The notes under the pieces are model-generated. The model ran no database searches. It worked only from the letters and a program-made list of their open reading frames with translations, and was not told the origin of the DNA. The translations under genes were made by a program, and so were the position numbers. A stretch of 64,000 nt of DNA from contig NZ_SISG01000001.1 in assembly GCF_004310685.1 (NCBI RefSeq), positions 868,001-932,000 on the forward strand. The letters run 5' to 3'. The stretch comes from Glaciihabitans arcticus. GTDB taxonomy: Bacteria > Actinomycetota > Actinomycetes > Actinomycetales > Microbacteriaceae. Positions 7,624 to 15,223 of the stretch are shown here, in pieces (the first letter of the stretch is position 1; every line of letters begins with the position of its first letter).

Positions 7624-7745
7624 GCGAAAACCTTTCGTAGCGGCGGACCATCCAACGCCCGGACAGAGATCGGGAGCGTGTGAAAGTGGATGCCGCGTTC
7701 CAACGTTACGCGCTTCGGAGGGGTAATGCGTGCGACGCGTGCCGG

Positions 7746-9593
7746 TTATCTTCCGCCCGCGCCGCCTCCGCCGCCCCCGCCGCCCGAGAATCCGCCTCCG
7801 CCTGAGCCGCCGAAGGAGCTGCCGAAAGAGCTGCTTCCGGAGCCGCTTCCCGACCAGGAGCTCGTCGATGCGGGCGGGGTGTAGGTGGCCGCGGTCGTCA
7901 CCGATCGCAGTGCGTTGGACAGCACAAATCCGTCGAACCCGTTGCTGCTGACCAGCCAGTCGGGTTCGGTGCCCTCGGCTGCGGTGTGGACGGCGAGTTC
8001 GTGCATCCACTGGTCTTCGACATTCCAGATGACCGCGAACGGCAGCAGCTTCTCGTACAGCTTGATGACCTGCTTCGTGTCGCCCACGTCCACGCGCTCT
8101 GCACCGTCGGGGCTTTGCAGCATGCGGAAGCGGTCCTTCTCGGCGAGCTCGAGATACATCTTCATGCCGAGCAGGTAGTTGTTCAGCTCGGCACCCTGCG
8201 CGGTGAGCGGGCCGACCGGGCGAATCGCGAGGAAGCCGATGAAGATCGACACGAAGCTCACGCCGGCCGCGACGAACGGCCAGACCGAGATCGCGTTGCT
8301 GCCGATGGTGAGGATGATGTTGCCCACCGCACCGAAGAACAGCAGGAAACCGAGCCCGATGAACAGGATCGGCGCCTTCGGCAGCGGGCCGCGCAGCCCG
8401 CTCGAGCTGACCTGGCTCTTCGCCGAGGCCGAGACGGCGTTCACCGCGGCTCCGAGCGCGGCATCGGCGGGCGCCAACTCGCGGGTCTCGCCGGGGGTGT
8501 GCTCGGCACCGAACAGGGCGTCGAGAAGCTCGGCCTCGAGGGCGTCGACGTCCGACGAGTCGAGGAACTGCAGCGTGTACTCGGCGGCGCTGTCCGTCAC
8601 GGCATAGTCGAGGATCCGGATCTTCTTGCGCACCGCCAGACTGATCAGTTGCGCGGGTATCGCCGTCTCCGGCTTGCCCACGAGGTGCGCCGCCATCATG
8701 ACGTTGAGCCCCTTCGGCACCGAATACTGCGGGATGACGGTGAACCTGCTCGCGGCATCGCGGCCGCCGCGCACCCGCGACACGATCGCGCCCGCCGCGA
8801 GGGCGATGGCGCCGAGGATCCCGCCGCCCGAGAACAGGTTCGACCACCACGGCGGATCGGTGAACACCACGGGCGCCGGGCCGGCGTCGAAGTCGGGGGC
8901 GGTCTTCTCCACCATCACGAAGGTCCGCGGCTGGAACACGATAACGATGGAGACGTTCTCGCGCGGTCCGAGATCCGACTGCGAGACGGAGAACTCACCC
9001 GGCGCGGCCGAGGATACGGTGCAGGTGGCATCCGACTCGAATGCCCCGTAATAGCAGGCACTCTCCCCGGTGAGCGCGTCGACGAGCGCGGGATCGACGT
9101 GCAGGTCGGCCGAGACAGTGTCGTAGGGCTGGTCGCTGCCCGTGCCGTTGAGGTCCCAGTAGAACTCGTCGTCGTTGGTGTTCTCGAAGAAGCTCACGAC
9201 GTTGCTCTGCGTGTAACTGATGACATAGGTGGTGCGGCCCTGCACGAAGTCGTCGTCGCCGAGGGCAAGTTCGAGGAACTCCCCCGTGTCGTTCGCCTCG
9301 AACGGGACCGCCGTGCCCGTTTCATCCTGAACCGACGACACCGAGGTCTCGAGGTCCATGCCTTGCGAGTACTGCGGGATCGCCCGGATGATGCCCCGGT
9401 TCTGGTCGAAGTTCGGGAAGAGCGCGACAAGAGTCTCGACGACCGCGAGCCGGGAGGTGCCGTCCTCCGCGCGGGTGAGCGTGTAATCGGCGTGGTACGA
9501 CTCGAACTCGAAGTCGGAGGTGTCGGCGTGGGCCGCTCCCAGCGGAAGGACCGCGAGACCGACACCGACAAGGACCGCGAGGAGTAGGCGCAT
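7746..9593 (-). CDS. DUF2207 domain membrane protein (copy 1)
   Basis: This 615-residue protein has a signal peptide ending in GAAHA (about residue 23), an extracellular DUF2207 beta domain (about 25-235, with YTLTRAEDGTSRL and YYVWDLNGTGSD-like features), then membrane helices around residues 255-275 and 400-455, cytoplasmic stretches and a C-terminal Ser/Gly tail rich in GGGG runs. Function unknown; such proteins are predicted cell-envelope components. It is a paralogue of the gene at 11880-13640 (same EFxSxxADYTL-type start, DQNxGI and GTGSxQP motifs). TAGGCT lies 6 nt before the ATG. The end lies 122 nt from the DarT-like start, so it is not obviously co-transcribed. Confidence 0.85.
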   Translation of the reverse strand: MRLLLAVLVGVGLAVLPLGAAHADTSDFEFESYHADYTLTRAEDGTSRLAVVETLVALFPNFDQNRGIIRAIPQYSQGMDLETSVSSVQDETGTAVPFEANDTGEFLELALGDDDFVQGRTTYVISYTQSNVVSFFENTNDDEFYWDLNGTGSDQPYDTVSADLHVDPALVDALTGESACYYGAFESDATCTVSSAAPGEFSVSQSDLGPRENVSIVIVFQPRTFVMVEKTAPDFDAGPAPVVFTDPPWWSNLFSGGGILGAIALAAGAIVSRVRGGRDAASRFTVIPQYSVPKGLNVMMAAHLVGKPETAIPAQLISLAVRKKIRILDYAVTDSAAEYTLQFLDSSDVDALEAELLDALFGAEHTPGETRELAPADAALGAAVNAVSASAKSQVSSSGLRGPLPKAPILFIGLGFLLFFGAVGNIILTIGSNAISVWPFVAAGVSFVSIFIGFLAIRPVGPLTAQGAELNNYLLGMKMYLELAEKDRFRMLQSPDGAERVDVGDTKQVIKLYEKLLPFAVIWNVEDQWMHELAVHTAAEGTEPDWLVSSNGFDGFVLSNALRSVTTAATYTPPASTSSWSGSGSGSSSFGSSFGGSGGGGFSGGGGGGGGAGGR

Positions 9594-9599
9594 GCCCCG

Positions 9600-9605
9600 A
9601 GCCTA
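9600..9605 (-). promoter_or_regulatory. -10 element TAGGCT, leaderless start
   Basis: On the minus strand TAGGCT, then CGGGGC, then the ATG of DUF2207 copy 1. The same hexamer and spacing precede copy 2. Confidence 0.55.
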
Positions 9606-9619
9606 CGGGCAGGCGCCGC

Positions 9620-9937
9620 CTAGACCAGGTTCCACTCGACGGCACTGACGATCAGGGTGCAGGCCAGCCCGATCGCGGCCATCGTCAGCATGCAGATGGC
9701 GAGCAGGCCGAGCCGGCGGCGCAGGGGCCGCACGCGCAGGCGGATGACGACCATCGCCAGGTAGAGCACGACCACGGCGACGATACCGCCCATCGCGAGC
9801 CCTGCCGGCTGGCGCATCACCAAGGGGATCAGCACGACGATGCTGATGACCGCGAACAGTCCGCCGACGATCAACCAGACGGCCCCCGAAGAACTCGTGA
9901 GGGCCGGCTGGTTGCGGATCTTCGTCGGATCGGTCAT
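9620..9937 (-). CDS. Small three-helix membrane protein
   Basis: A 105-residue protein with three hydrophobic helices: about residues 19-40 (WLIVGGLFAVISIVVLIPL), 46-66 (GGIVAVVVLYLAMVVI) and 76-98 (LAICMLTMAAIGLACTLIV), separated by a basic R-L-R-V-R-P-L-R-R-R loop that should face the cytoplasm. I do not recognise a named family. I chose the ATG at 9937 because the longer frame runs across the preceding gene. It is third in a minus-strand string with the 67- and 61-residue acidic proteins, 7 nt after the second. Confidence 0.75.
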   Translation of the reverse strand: MTDPTKIRNQPALTSSSGAVWLIVGGLFAVISIVVLIPLVMRQPAGLAMGGIVAVVVLYLAMVVIRLRVRPLRRRLGLLAICMLTMAAIGLACTLIVSAVEWNLV

Positions 9938-9944
9938 GGGACTA

Positions 9945-10148
9945 CTAGAGATTGAGCTCGCCGGGGTCGACCTCGACGTCGCCGCCGTCATCCGGTCCAC
10001 CGGTTCCGGGGAGGTTGTTGATGGCGTCCTCGTCGATGTCATCCTCGACAGCGGCGCTCTCGCTCACGTCATTGAGCTGGAGCGCCTCGGTGTCCCGCTC
10101 GCTCGCGGGCATCTCGGTGTTCTCGGTGTTCTGAGCGGGGTCGCTCAC
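9945..10148 (-). CDS. Small acidic hypothetical protein (67 residues)
   Basis: The 67-residue product is very acidic (many Asp/Glu, almost no Lys or Arg after residue 20) and lacks hydrophobic helices, so it is likely disordered and cytoplasmic. The end reads DDGGDVEVDPGELNL. Its ATG overlaps the TGA stop of the 61-residue gene upstream (ATGA), showing translational coupling, and the membrane-protein gene follows after 7 nt. I do not recognise a family; no function can be assigned. Confidence 0.7.
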   Translation of the reverse strand: MSDPAQNTENTEMPASERDTEALQLNDVSESAAVEDDIDEDAINNLPGTGGPDDGGDVEVDPGELNL

Positions 10149-10330
10149 GCGTGGCCGTTCTCGGTCTCGGTGTGCTCGGTGGTGACCTCGGGGCCGTGCT
10201 CGTCCGTGTACTCGCCCTCGACCTTGGTCTCGTGCATGTGGCTGGTGGTGGTCTCGTGTGAGGCCTGCTCTTCGCTACCGTGCTCGTCGGTGTAGGCGCC
10301 TGCGTCGGGGTTGTTGTGGGTCTCGCTCAT
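10145..10330 (-). CDS. Small acidic His-rich protein with YTDEHG repeat
   Basis: A 61-residue protein, rich in Glu, His and Thr, with the hexapeptide YTDEHG repeated twice (residues 13-18 and 41-46) and a HMHET segment between. It has no hydrophobic core and is probably disordered; clustered His and acidic residues would suit metal binding, but that is inference. It has a clear ribosome-binding site (AAGGAG) before the ATG at 10330, heads a three-gene minus-strand unit and is coupled to the next gene by an ATGA overlap. No family recognised. Confidence 0.7.
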   Translation of the reverse strand: MSETHNNPDAGAYTDEHGSEEQASHETTTSHMHETKVEGEYTDEHGPEVTTEHTETENGHA

Positions 10331-10465
10331 GGCTGTTCTCCTTCGTCACGCCAAAGCCGTCGATCGGCCTCGACCGTGTTTCAACCCTACGAACCGCAGC
10401 TCGGGATGTCGCCACTCGCCCAGCACTCTCAGGCGGCACGCAGAAGCGGGCAGCGTAAAAAGGTA

Positions 10466-10948
10466 CTAGGGCTTCTCGCGGACGAGCCCGTCTTCGGGGC
10501 TCCAGTTCCAGGTCGCATTGTCGGCGTCGACGAAGTGGAGGGAGATGATGCGGTGCCGATGCTTGGACTTCGACAGTGGGGTCGGCAGCGGGTCGCCCGA
10601 GCTCACCCGCTCGGGGAACTCCCACGTGGGTCGCGAGGTGCCGCGGCGGGACTCGAGGAAGAAATCGCCCTGGGGCAGGAAGGCGAGCTCGTGGGTGGTG
10701 GTGTAGTCGTTGGCGACCACCTTCATCACGACGCGACGGATGAGGGACGCCTGGCTGTTGGAGATCATCACGCCGACCTTGTCGTCGTACTTGCCCCACC
10801 ACGCCGAGACACCGATCGCGTGGGCGCGCTCGTCGCGGTGCCGGTCGTTCAGGTACGCCTTCCACGCGGGGAACACGGCGATCGCCGCGACCACGAGAGC
10901 GAGGATGGTCGCTGCGGCCTGGATCCAGTTCGGCAGTGCGTCAGTCAT
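10466..10948 (-). CDS. Single-pass membrane protein of unknown function
   Basis: This 160-residue protein has one N-terminal membrane helix (about residues 9-28), a short basic stretch and then a soluble beta-rich domain containing VGVMISNSQASLIRRVVMKV and ending with LHFVDADNATWNWSPEDGLV. The closing pattern F-x-D-x-x-x-x-x-W-x-x-x-x-x-G-L recurs in actinobacterial proteins of this build, but I cannot name a function. Its ATG overlaps the stop of the J-domain/NERD-like gene (ATGA), so it is the third gene of the DUF2207 copy-2 operon and probably acts with those products at the membrane. Confidence 0.72.
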   Translation of the reverse strand: MTDALPNWIQAAATILALVVAAIAVFPAWKAYLNDRHRDERAHAIGVSAWWGKYDDKVGVMISNSQASLIRRVVMKVVANDYTTTHELAFLPQGDFFLESRRGTSRPTWEFPERVSSGDPLPTPLSKSKHRHRIISLHFVDADNATWNWSPEDGLVREKP

Positions 10949-11880
10949 ACGAACCGAACGGTCGACTGCAGCCGCGTGCGGGCGTCGAACAGCTCGTTGC
11001 CGCCGACAGGGTCGTCGTTGTCGATTCCGGAGCGCATCAGCCCCGCGAGCCGGGAGCGGTGCACGAGAACAGCCGGATAGCCGCGGACCTTGCCCACCTC
11101 GGTGAGGGAATCGGGGAACGCGTCATCCGGAATCACGATGACCAGCGCGGTGAACCGCACCTTCGCGGCCCGCGCGATCACCTTGGCGCGGGTGGCTAGC
11201 GAGTGGAATGGGCGCTCGCCGTCGAGCAGACCTTCACCGATCAGCTCGCCGCGCTTGATGCGCACCGGAGCGGCCCAGTCCTCGGAGAGCACCCCGAACA
11301 GGCCGGTCGGGCCGAGCACGATGTGGTCGAGCTTGCTGGCGTCGTCGCCGGGTGCGTAGCTCGTACTGCCCTCCGCCGTGGCGACGTCGTGCCAGATCGT
11401 ATACGCGATGCCGAGATCGGAGAGCGAGCGGGCCGTGGCCTCTTCTGCGAGGGCGTCGGACAGCACGTGGCGGATGTCCCGCGGTGCCGACCGCACGAGC
11501 GACGGGTCGTAGGGGTCGGGCAGGTCGACACCTCGGCCCACCCACTCCCGCATCAGGCCGAGGTACTTCTCGCGCCGCCAGCCTCCGGGATGACCGTATG
11601 ACCGCGCCTGCGGCCGCGAGGTGGTTGATGCCCGCGCGGGTCGGGCAGCGAATGTCTCACCGGGCGACGTGCCGCCCTGGCGGTCGTAGGACGCGCGAGC
11701 CTCGGGCGTGCCGACGAGTTCCCACGCGGCCTGTACGGCGTGGAACTCGCTCGCCTCTCCCCCGGTATCGGGGTGCGAGGCACGCAGGCGCGCGCGATAA
11801 GCACGACGCAGCTCGTCGTTCGTGGCTGAGGGCGTCACCCCGAGGATCTCGTAGGGCGACGCGGAGAGCGGTGACGCCAT
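10945..11880 (-). CDS. J-domain protein with NERD-like nuclease-related domain
   Basis: The 311-residue protein begins with a J domain (about residues 8-65) that keeps the HPD motif (H36-P37-D38), which in DnaJ proteins stimulates Hsp70 ATPase. After a linker comes a region (about 140-300) with the strand pattern of NERD/PD-(D/E)xK-like domains, notably KLDHIVLGPTGLFGVLSEDW; the acidic strand that would normally follow as E-x-K is not clear, so catalysis is doubtful. The ATG at 11880 overlaps the TGA of the DUF2207 gene (TGATG) and its stop overlaps the next gene (ATGA): a tightly coupled three-gene operon. The fusion points to a chaperone-recruited or regulated DNA/RNA-binding role, which is inference. 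Confidence 0.75.
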   Translation of the reverse strand: MASPLSASPYEILGVTPSATNDELRRAYRARLRASHPDTGGEASEFHAVQAAWELVGTPEARASYDRQGGTSPGETFAARPARASTTSRPQARSYGHPGGWRREKYLGLMREWVGRGVDLPDPYDPSLVRSAPRDIRHVLSDALAEEATARSLSDLGIAYTIWHDVATAEGSTSYAPGDDASKLDHIVLGPTGLFGVLSEDWAAPVRIKRGELIGEGLLDGERPFHSLATRAKVIARAAKVRFTALVIVIPDDAFPDSLTEVGKVRGYPAVLVHRSRLAGLMRSGIDNDDPVGGNELFDARTRLQSTVRFV

Positions 11881-13640
11881 CACACCCCGCCGATTCCGCC
11901 GCCGCCACCGCCGCCGCCGGAGAAGCCTCCGCCGGAGGACCCTCCCGACGAGCTGCTGCCGGTGTACGCGGTCGCTGCGCTCGTGGAGAGCGCGCTGATG
12001 CTGCCGACGAAGACGCCGGCGTTGAACGCGGTGGTGCCCGAGTACCAGCCGGGTTCCTCGCCCAGGTCCTCGTAGTAGCGGCCGAGTTGCTTCGTCCACT
12101 CCTTCTCTTCGCCGAAGAGGATGGCGTACGGCAGCAGGCGCTCGTTCAGCTTCACGAGCTGCGCCGTGTCATCCGCCGCAATGGGTGTCTTCTCTGCGCC
12201 CTCGGGCGACTGCAGGTAGCGCAGGCGGTCGGCCTCGGCGAGGGTGATGTAGAGCTTCAGTCCCTTGAGGTAGTCGCGCAGTTCAACGCCCGCGGGGTCG
12301 AGCGGCGAGCGGGCCGCGAGGGCGATGGTCGCAATGAGTCCGGCGACCGCCACGCCGAGGAATGCGATCGGCACGGCACCGCCGAACGCCGTGGCGAGGG
12401 AGACCAGCGCGAAGATGACGCCCGCGGCGGCGGTCACGAACGAGGCGGCGAACAGCCAGCCGAGCAGCCCGGCAGGGAGCGTGCGGCGGTGACCGGAAGC
12501 GACCGAGTCCTTCGCGACACGGGTGCGCAACGCGGTGATGCGCTTGGCGGCCCTGTCGTCGACCTTCTCGAGGCTGCGATCCTCACCGGGCGTGAGCTCC
12601 TTGCCGAACAGCGCGTGCAGGAACTCGAGGTCGTCGGCGTCGGCGCCGTCGGTGCCGAGGAACTCGAGCTGGTAGCTGGCCTTCTTGCCGGGCAGCTCGA
12701 GAATGCGCAGGTTGCCCGCGACGGCGAGCTTCACGATGTGCGCGGGGGTCGACTTGCTCACGGTGCCCGAGATGAGCGCGGAAAGCGGCAGGCTCGCCCC
12801 CTTCGGCGGCATGTATTCGGCGATGATGGTGCCGCGACCGGGAGCGTCTGCAAGTCTCGTGCGGCGCAGCACGGCGGCGACGCCGGCGACGATGAGCGAG
12901 CCGAGTCCGCCGAGCAGGGACAGGAACGGCCAGGGCGCTCCGAGGAAGGAACTGTCCCGCGGAATGAAGGTGTCCGGCTCGAAGCCGATCGCGAAGCTCA
13001 GGTTCTCGCCCGGACCGAGGTCGGTGGCCGTGAAGGTGTACGACCCGTCGCCGTTGTACGTGCCGTCGGCCGGCGTGTCCGAGTTCTCGGCGCCGGAGTA
13101 GGCGGCGAACTCGGTGACCCGGTCGGCCAGGCCGTCCTCGAGCACCACGGTCGCCGTGACGCTGCCGAAGGGCTGCGCGGAACCGGTGCCGTTGGTGTCC
13201 CAGTAGAACTCGTCCGCGCCCGTGTCCGCGAAGAACCGGGTGACGTTGTGCTGCGTGTAGGTGAGCACATAGGTCTGCTCGCCGTAAACGAAGTCCTCGT
13301 CGGCGACGGTGACGATGGTGAACTCATCCTCTGAATCGGTCTCGTAGTCGAGCGGCTCGCCATCGCCGTCGGTGACCGAGTCGATCTCGATGTCGACGGG
13401 ATGCCCGTCGTAGTTGTCCACGAGGGCGCGCGCGATTCCGTGGTTCTGGTCGAAGTCGGGGAACACGGCGACGATCGTCTCGACGGTCGTCAGCTGCGAG
13501 CGGCCGTCCTCATCGAGGCTCAGCGTGTAGGTCGCGTCGAAGCTCGCGAACTCGAAGTCCTGCACGTCCGCGCTCGCGGGAGCGGCTGCGGCGAAGACAC
13601 CGGCGAGGGCGAGCGCGACTATCGCGAGGGATTTCTTCAC
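11880..13640 (-). CDS. DUF2207 domain membrane protein (copy 2)
   Basis: A 586-residue paralogue of the protein at 7746-9593. It has a signal peptide ending in APASA (about residue 24), an extracellular DUF2207 domain (about 26-230), membrane helices near 235-255 and 390-455, and a Gly-rich C-terminus (GGGFSGGGGGGGG-type). Function unknown. The start is GTG 13640: TAGGCT lies exactly 6 nt before it, identical to copy 1, so both may share regulation. Copy 2 heads an operon with the J-domain/NERD-like gene and a membrane protein, joined by TGATG and ATGA overlaps, unlike copy 1 which stands alone. Confidence 0.85.
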   Translation of the reverse strand: MKKSLAIVALALAGVFAAAAPASADVQDFEFASFDATYTLSLDEDGRSQLTTVETIVAVFPDFDQNHGIARALVDNYDGHPVDIEIDSVTDGDGEPLDYETDSEDEFTIVTVADEDFVYGEQTYVLTYTQHNVTRFFADTGADEFYWDTNGTGSAQPFGSVTATVVLEDGLADRVTEFAAYSGAENSDTPADGTYNGDGSYTFTATDLGPGENLSFAIGFEPDTFIPRDSSFLGAPWPFLSLLGGLGSLIVAGVAAVLRRTRLADAPGRGTIIAEYMPPKGASLPLSALISGTVSKSTPAHIVKLAVAGNLRILELPGKKASYQLEFLGTDGADADDLEFLHALFGKELTPGEDRSLEKVDDRAAKRITALRTRVAKDSVASGHRRTLPAGLLGWLFAASFVTAAAGVIFALVSLATAFGGAVPIAFLGVAVAGLIATIALAARSPLDPAGVELRDYLKGLKLYITLAEADRLRYLQSPEGAEKTPIAADDTAQLVKLNERLLPYAILFGEEKEWTKQLGRYYEDLGEEPGWYSGTTAFNAGVFVGSISALSTSAATAYTGSSSSGGSSGGGFSGGGGGGGGIGGV

Positions 13641-13646
13641 GCGGTC

Positions 13647-13652
13647 AGCCTA
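13647..13652 (-). promoter_or_regulatory. -10 element TAGGCT, leaderless start
   Basis: On the minus strand TAGGCT, then GACCGC, then the GTG of DUF2207 copy 2. It decides the GTG start, since no ATG is near. Confidence 0.55.
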
Positions 13653-13690
13653 CCGATTCGCCGGCACGCCACCTGAGTGCGGCTCGTGAG

Positions 13691-14092
13691 TCAGTCGCCC
13701 CGAACGAGGCGCAGCAGCGCGAGCCCGTACGCCTCGGCGGCGTCGGCGGCGAGGCTCGAGCTCGTGGCATCCGGAAGCACAATGTCGACCTGGTACACGC
13801 CATCGGTGAGAGTCAGCGATCGGAAGGTGCCGCCGAGCAGCTCCCGCAGCTGGTCCTCGCGCGGCAGCCAGAGCGCCGCCTCGAGCGCGACCGAGTCGAG
13901 CGCCCACTCGGTGGTGCCGTTGAAGCCGAGGATCGTGCCGGTATCGAACTCGTGCGCCTCGATCGTCATGTCGCTCAGGGTGAACACGTCACCGTCGAAT
14001 TCGGGGCCGTCGATGCAGAAGGCGTCACCGGAGGCGGGCGTCCAGCGCACTCCGGCGCTGGCGAGGTTGCGGGCGAGTTCTCTCGAGATCAT
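13691..14092 (-). CDS. Hypothetical protein, 133 residues
   Basis: A soluble, acidic 133-residue protein starting MISRELARNLASAGVRW and holding a conserved-looking core IEAHEFDTGTILGFNGTTEW, then ALWLPREDQLRELLGG. I recall close relatives in Microbacteriaceae labelled as pilus assembly CpaE, but this protein is far too short and has no Walker motifs, so that name should not be trusted. The ATG at 14092 has CATACT 6 nt upstream. It ends 50 nt before the promoter of DUF2207 copy 2. Confidence 0.7.
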   Translation of the reverse strand: MISRELARNLASAGVRWTPASGDAFCIDGPEFDGDVFTLSDMTIEAHEFDTGTILGFNGTTEWALDSVALEAALWLPREDQLRELLGGTFRSLTLTDGVYQVDIVLPDATSSSLAADAAEAYGLALLRLVRGD

Positions 14093-14144
14093 GGGGGAAG
14101 TATGCGGCCTGTGCATCCACACAGGCTGAGTCGGGCGTGCGTTA

Positions 14145-14150
14145 TAGGGT
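14145..14150 (+). promoter_or_regulatory. -10 element TAGGGT, leaderless start
   Basis: TAGGGT, then CGAAGG, then the ATG at 14157. A TATAGG phase lies 3 nt further upstream as an alternative. Confidence 0.5.
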
Positions 14151-14156
14151 CGAAGG

Positions 14157-14474
14157 ATGACGTCGCACGACCACATCACGCGCGGCCGGGCGAGTCTCGA
14201 GGTGCTGCGGGCAGAGGCTCGCGATGAGCTCGATACGGTGATCCACGAGCGCTGCCTGGCCGGGGAAGACCCGTTGGAGTTCATGGACGAACTGCTCAGC
14301 GTCGACGAGCTCGTCGTCTACCTGTTGCGGGCCGACGCGATCGCCGCCAACGGCGGACAGGCGCCGTCGCCGACGCGCGAGTACCGCGTGCTGCGGCAGA
14401 TCGCACTCGAGCACCCGGCCCTGACCACAACCGTCTGGCGACTGCTCGGCTCGGATCGGCTTCGGGCTGCTTAG
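14157..14474 (+). CDS. Hypothetical protein, 105 residues
   Basis: A soluble, mostly helical 105-residue protein, rich in Asp/Glu and Leu (for example LLSVDELVVYLLRADAIAA around residues 45-65). No known domain recognised. It starts after a TAGGGT hexamer with 6-nt spacing and is followed after 9 nt by the DUF1905 gene, with which it may be co-transcribed, although that gene has its own candidate -10. Confidence 0.65.
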   Translation: MTSHDHITRGRASLEVLRAEARDELDTVIHERCLAGEDPLEFMDELLSVDELVVYLLRADAIAANGGQAPSPTREYRVLRQIALEHPALTTTVWRLLGSDRLRAA

Positions 14475-14477
14475 AAT
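14472..14477 (+). promoter_or_regulatory. -10 element TAGAAT, leaderless start
   Basis: TAGAAT, then CGCAGC, then ATG 14484. The TAG is also the stop codon of the preceding gene, so the match is partly constrained; still a good -10. Confidence 0.45.
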
Positions 14478-14483
14478 CGCAGC

Positions 14484-14918
14484 ATGAAGTTCCAGACGAC
14501 TCTCCTGCAGCTCGGCAACAACGTCGGCATCGAGGTGCCGCAGTCCGTGATCGAAGAACTCGGTTCGGGCAAGAAGCCCGCTGTCATCGTCACGATCAAC
14601 GGCGACTACACCTACCGCAACACGGTCGGCATCATGGGAGGTAAGTCCCTGCTCAGTCTGAGCGCCGCGCGCCGCGCCGCGTCGGGGTATTCCGGGGGCG
14701 ACGAGGTCGAGATCAGCCTCGAGCTGGACACCGAGCCGCGCGAGGTCGTCATCCCGGCCGCGCTGCAACAGGCCTTCAACGAGAACCCCGAAGCCGCAGC
14801 GGCGTTCACCAAGCTGTCGAACAGCAAGCAGCGCGCCGAAGCCGACCTCGTCGCGGCCGCGAAGACCGATGAGACCCGCGACAAGCGCGTCGCCAAGCTG
14901 CTCGCGAGCCTCGCATGA
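14484..14918 (+). CDS. DUF1905 / YdeI (OmpD-associated) family protein
   Basis: The 144-residue protein has an N-terminal DUF1905 beta-barrel (about residues 1-85: MKFQTTLLQL, VPQSVIEELGSGKKPAVIVTING) and a C-terminal YdeI-like helical segment (about 95-144: REVVIPAALQQAFNENPEA, then KRVAKLLASLA). The molecular function of this family is unknown; proteins are soluble. It lies 9 nt after the 105-residue gene and 13 nt before the MORN-type gene, so the three may form one unit. Confidence 0.85.
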   Translation: MKFQTTLLQLGNNVGIEVPQSVIEELGSGKKPAVIVTINGDYTYRNTVGIMGGKSLLSLSAARRAASGYSGGDEVEISLELDTEPREVVIPAALQQAFNENPEAAAAFTKLSNSKQRAEADLVAAAKTDETRDKRVAKLLASLA

Positions 14919-14931
14919 TGGGTAGTTTCTG

Positions 14932-15207
14932 ATGAGCATGAACGCGGAGGCGTTCAGCGACGGCACCCTCTCCGGAGTCGGACCGAGCGTCGACGGTGTG
15001 CGCCAGGGCCGCTGGCAATTCTTCTACCGCAGCGGCTCGGTCAAGGGCATTGGTACGTTCGTCGACGGCGTGCAGGACGGGCCGTGGGAGTGGTTCCGCG
15101 AGGACGGCTCGCGCATGCGCTCCGGTTCCTTCGACAAGGGTGCGCAGACCGGCGACTGGATAACGTACGACCGCACGGGTGCCCCCTACAAGACCACTAC
15201 GTTCTAG
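14932..15207 (+). CDS. MORN/YwqK-type repeat protein
   Basis: A 91-residue protein built from about three repeats of the form G-x-W-x-x-Y/F-x-x-x-G (GRWQFFYRSGSVKG, GPWEWFREDGSRMRSG, GDWITYDRTGAPYK), i.e. the MORN-variant repeat of YwqK-like proteins. Some such proteins are named antitoxins of toxin systems, but no toxin gene is adjacent, so a general beta-hairpin binding module is all that can be said. Start ATG 14932 (MSMNAEAF) follows the DUF1905 gene by 13 nt. Confidence 0.78.
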   Translation: MSMNAEAFSDGTLSGVGPSVDGVRQGRWQFFYRSGSVKGIGTFVDGVQDGPWEWFREDGSRMRSGSFDKGAQTGDWITYDRTGAPYKTTTF

Positions 15208-15211
15208 CCGC

Positions 15212-15217
15212 TACGTT
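15212..15217 (+). promoter_or_regulatory. -10 element TACGTT, leaderless start
   Basis: TACGTT, then CGACTC, then the ATG of the nucleoside deaminase gene. It supports the ATG at 15224 over the longer upstream frame that overlaps the MORN gene. Confidence 0.5.
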
Positions 15218-15223
15218 CGACTC

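Noticed and set aside
6823-8850. Minus-strand frame of 675 residues reading through the DarT-like gene from 8850
   Set aside because: Upstream part overlaps the DUF2207 gene in another frame and has no domain; the TTG start at 7623 with a ribosome-binding site fits the DarT-like protein.
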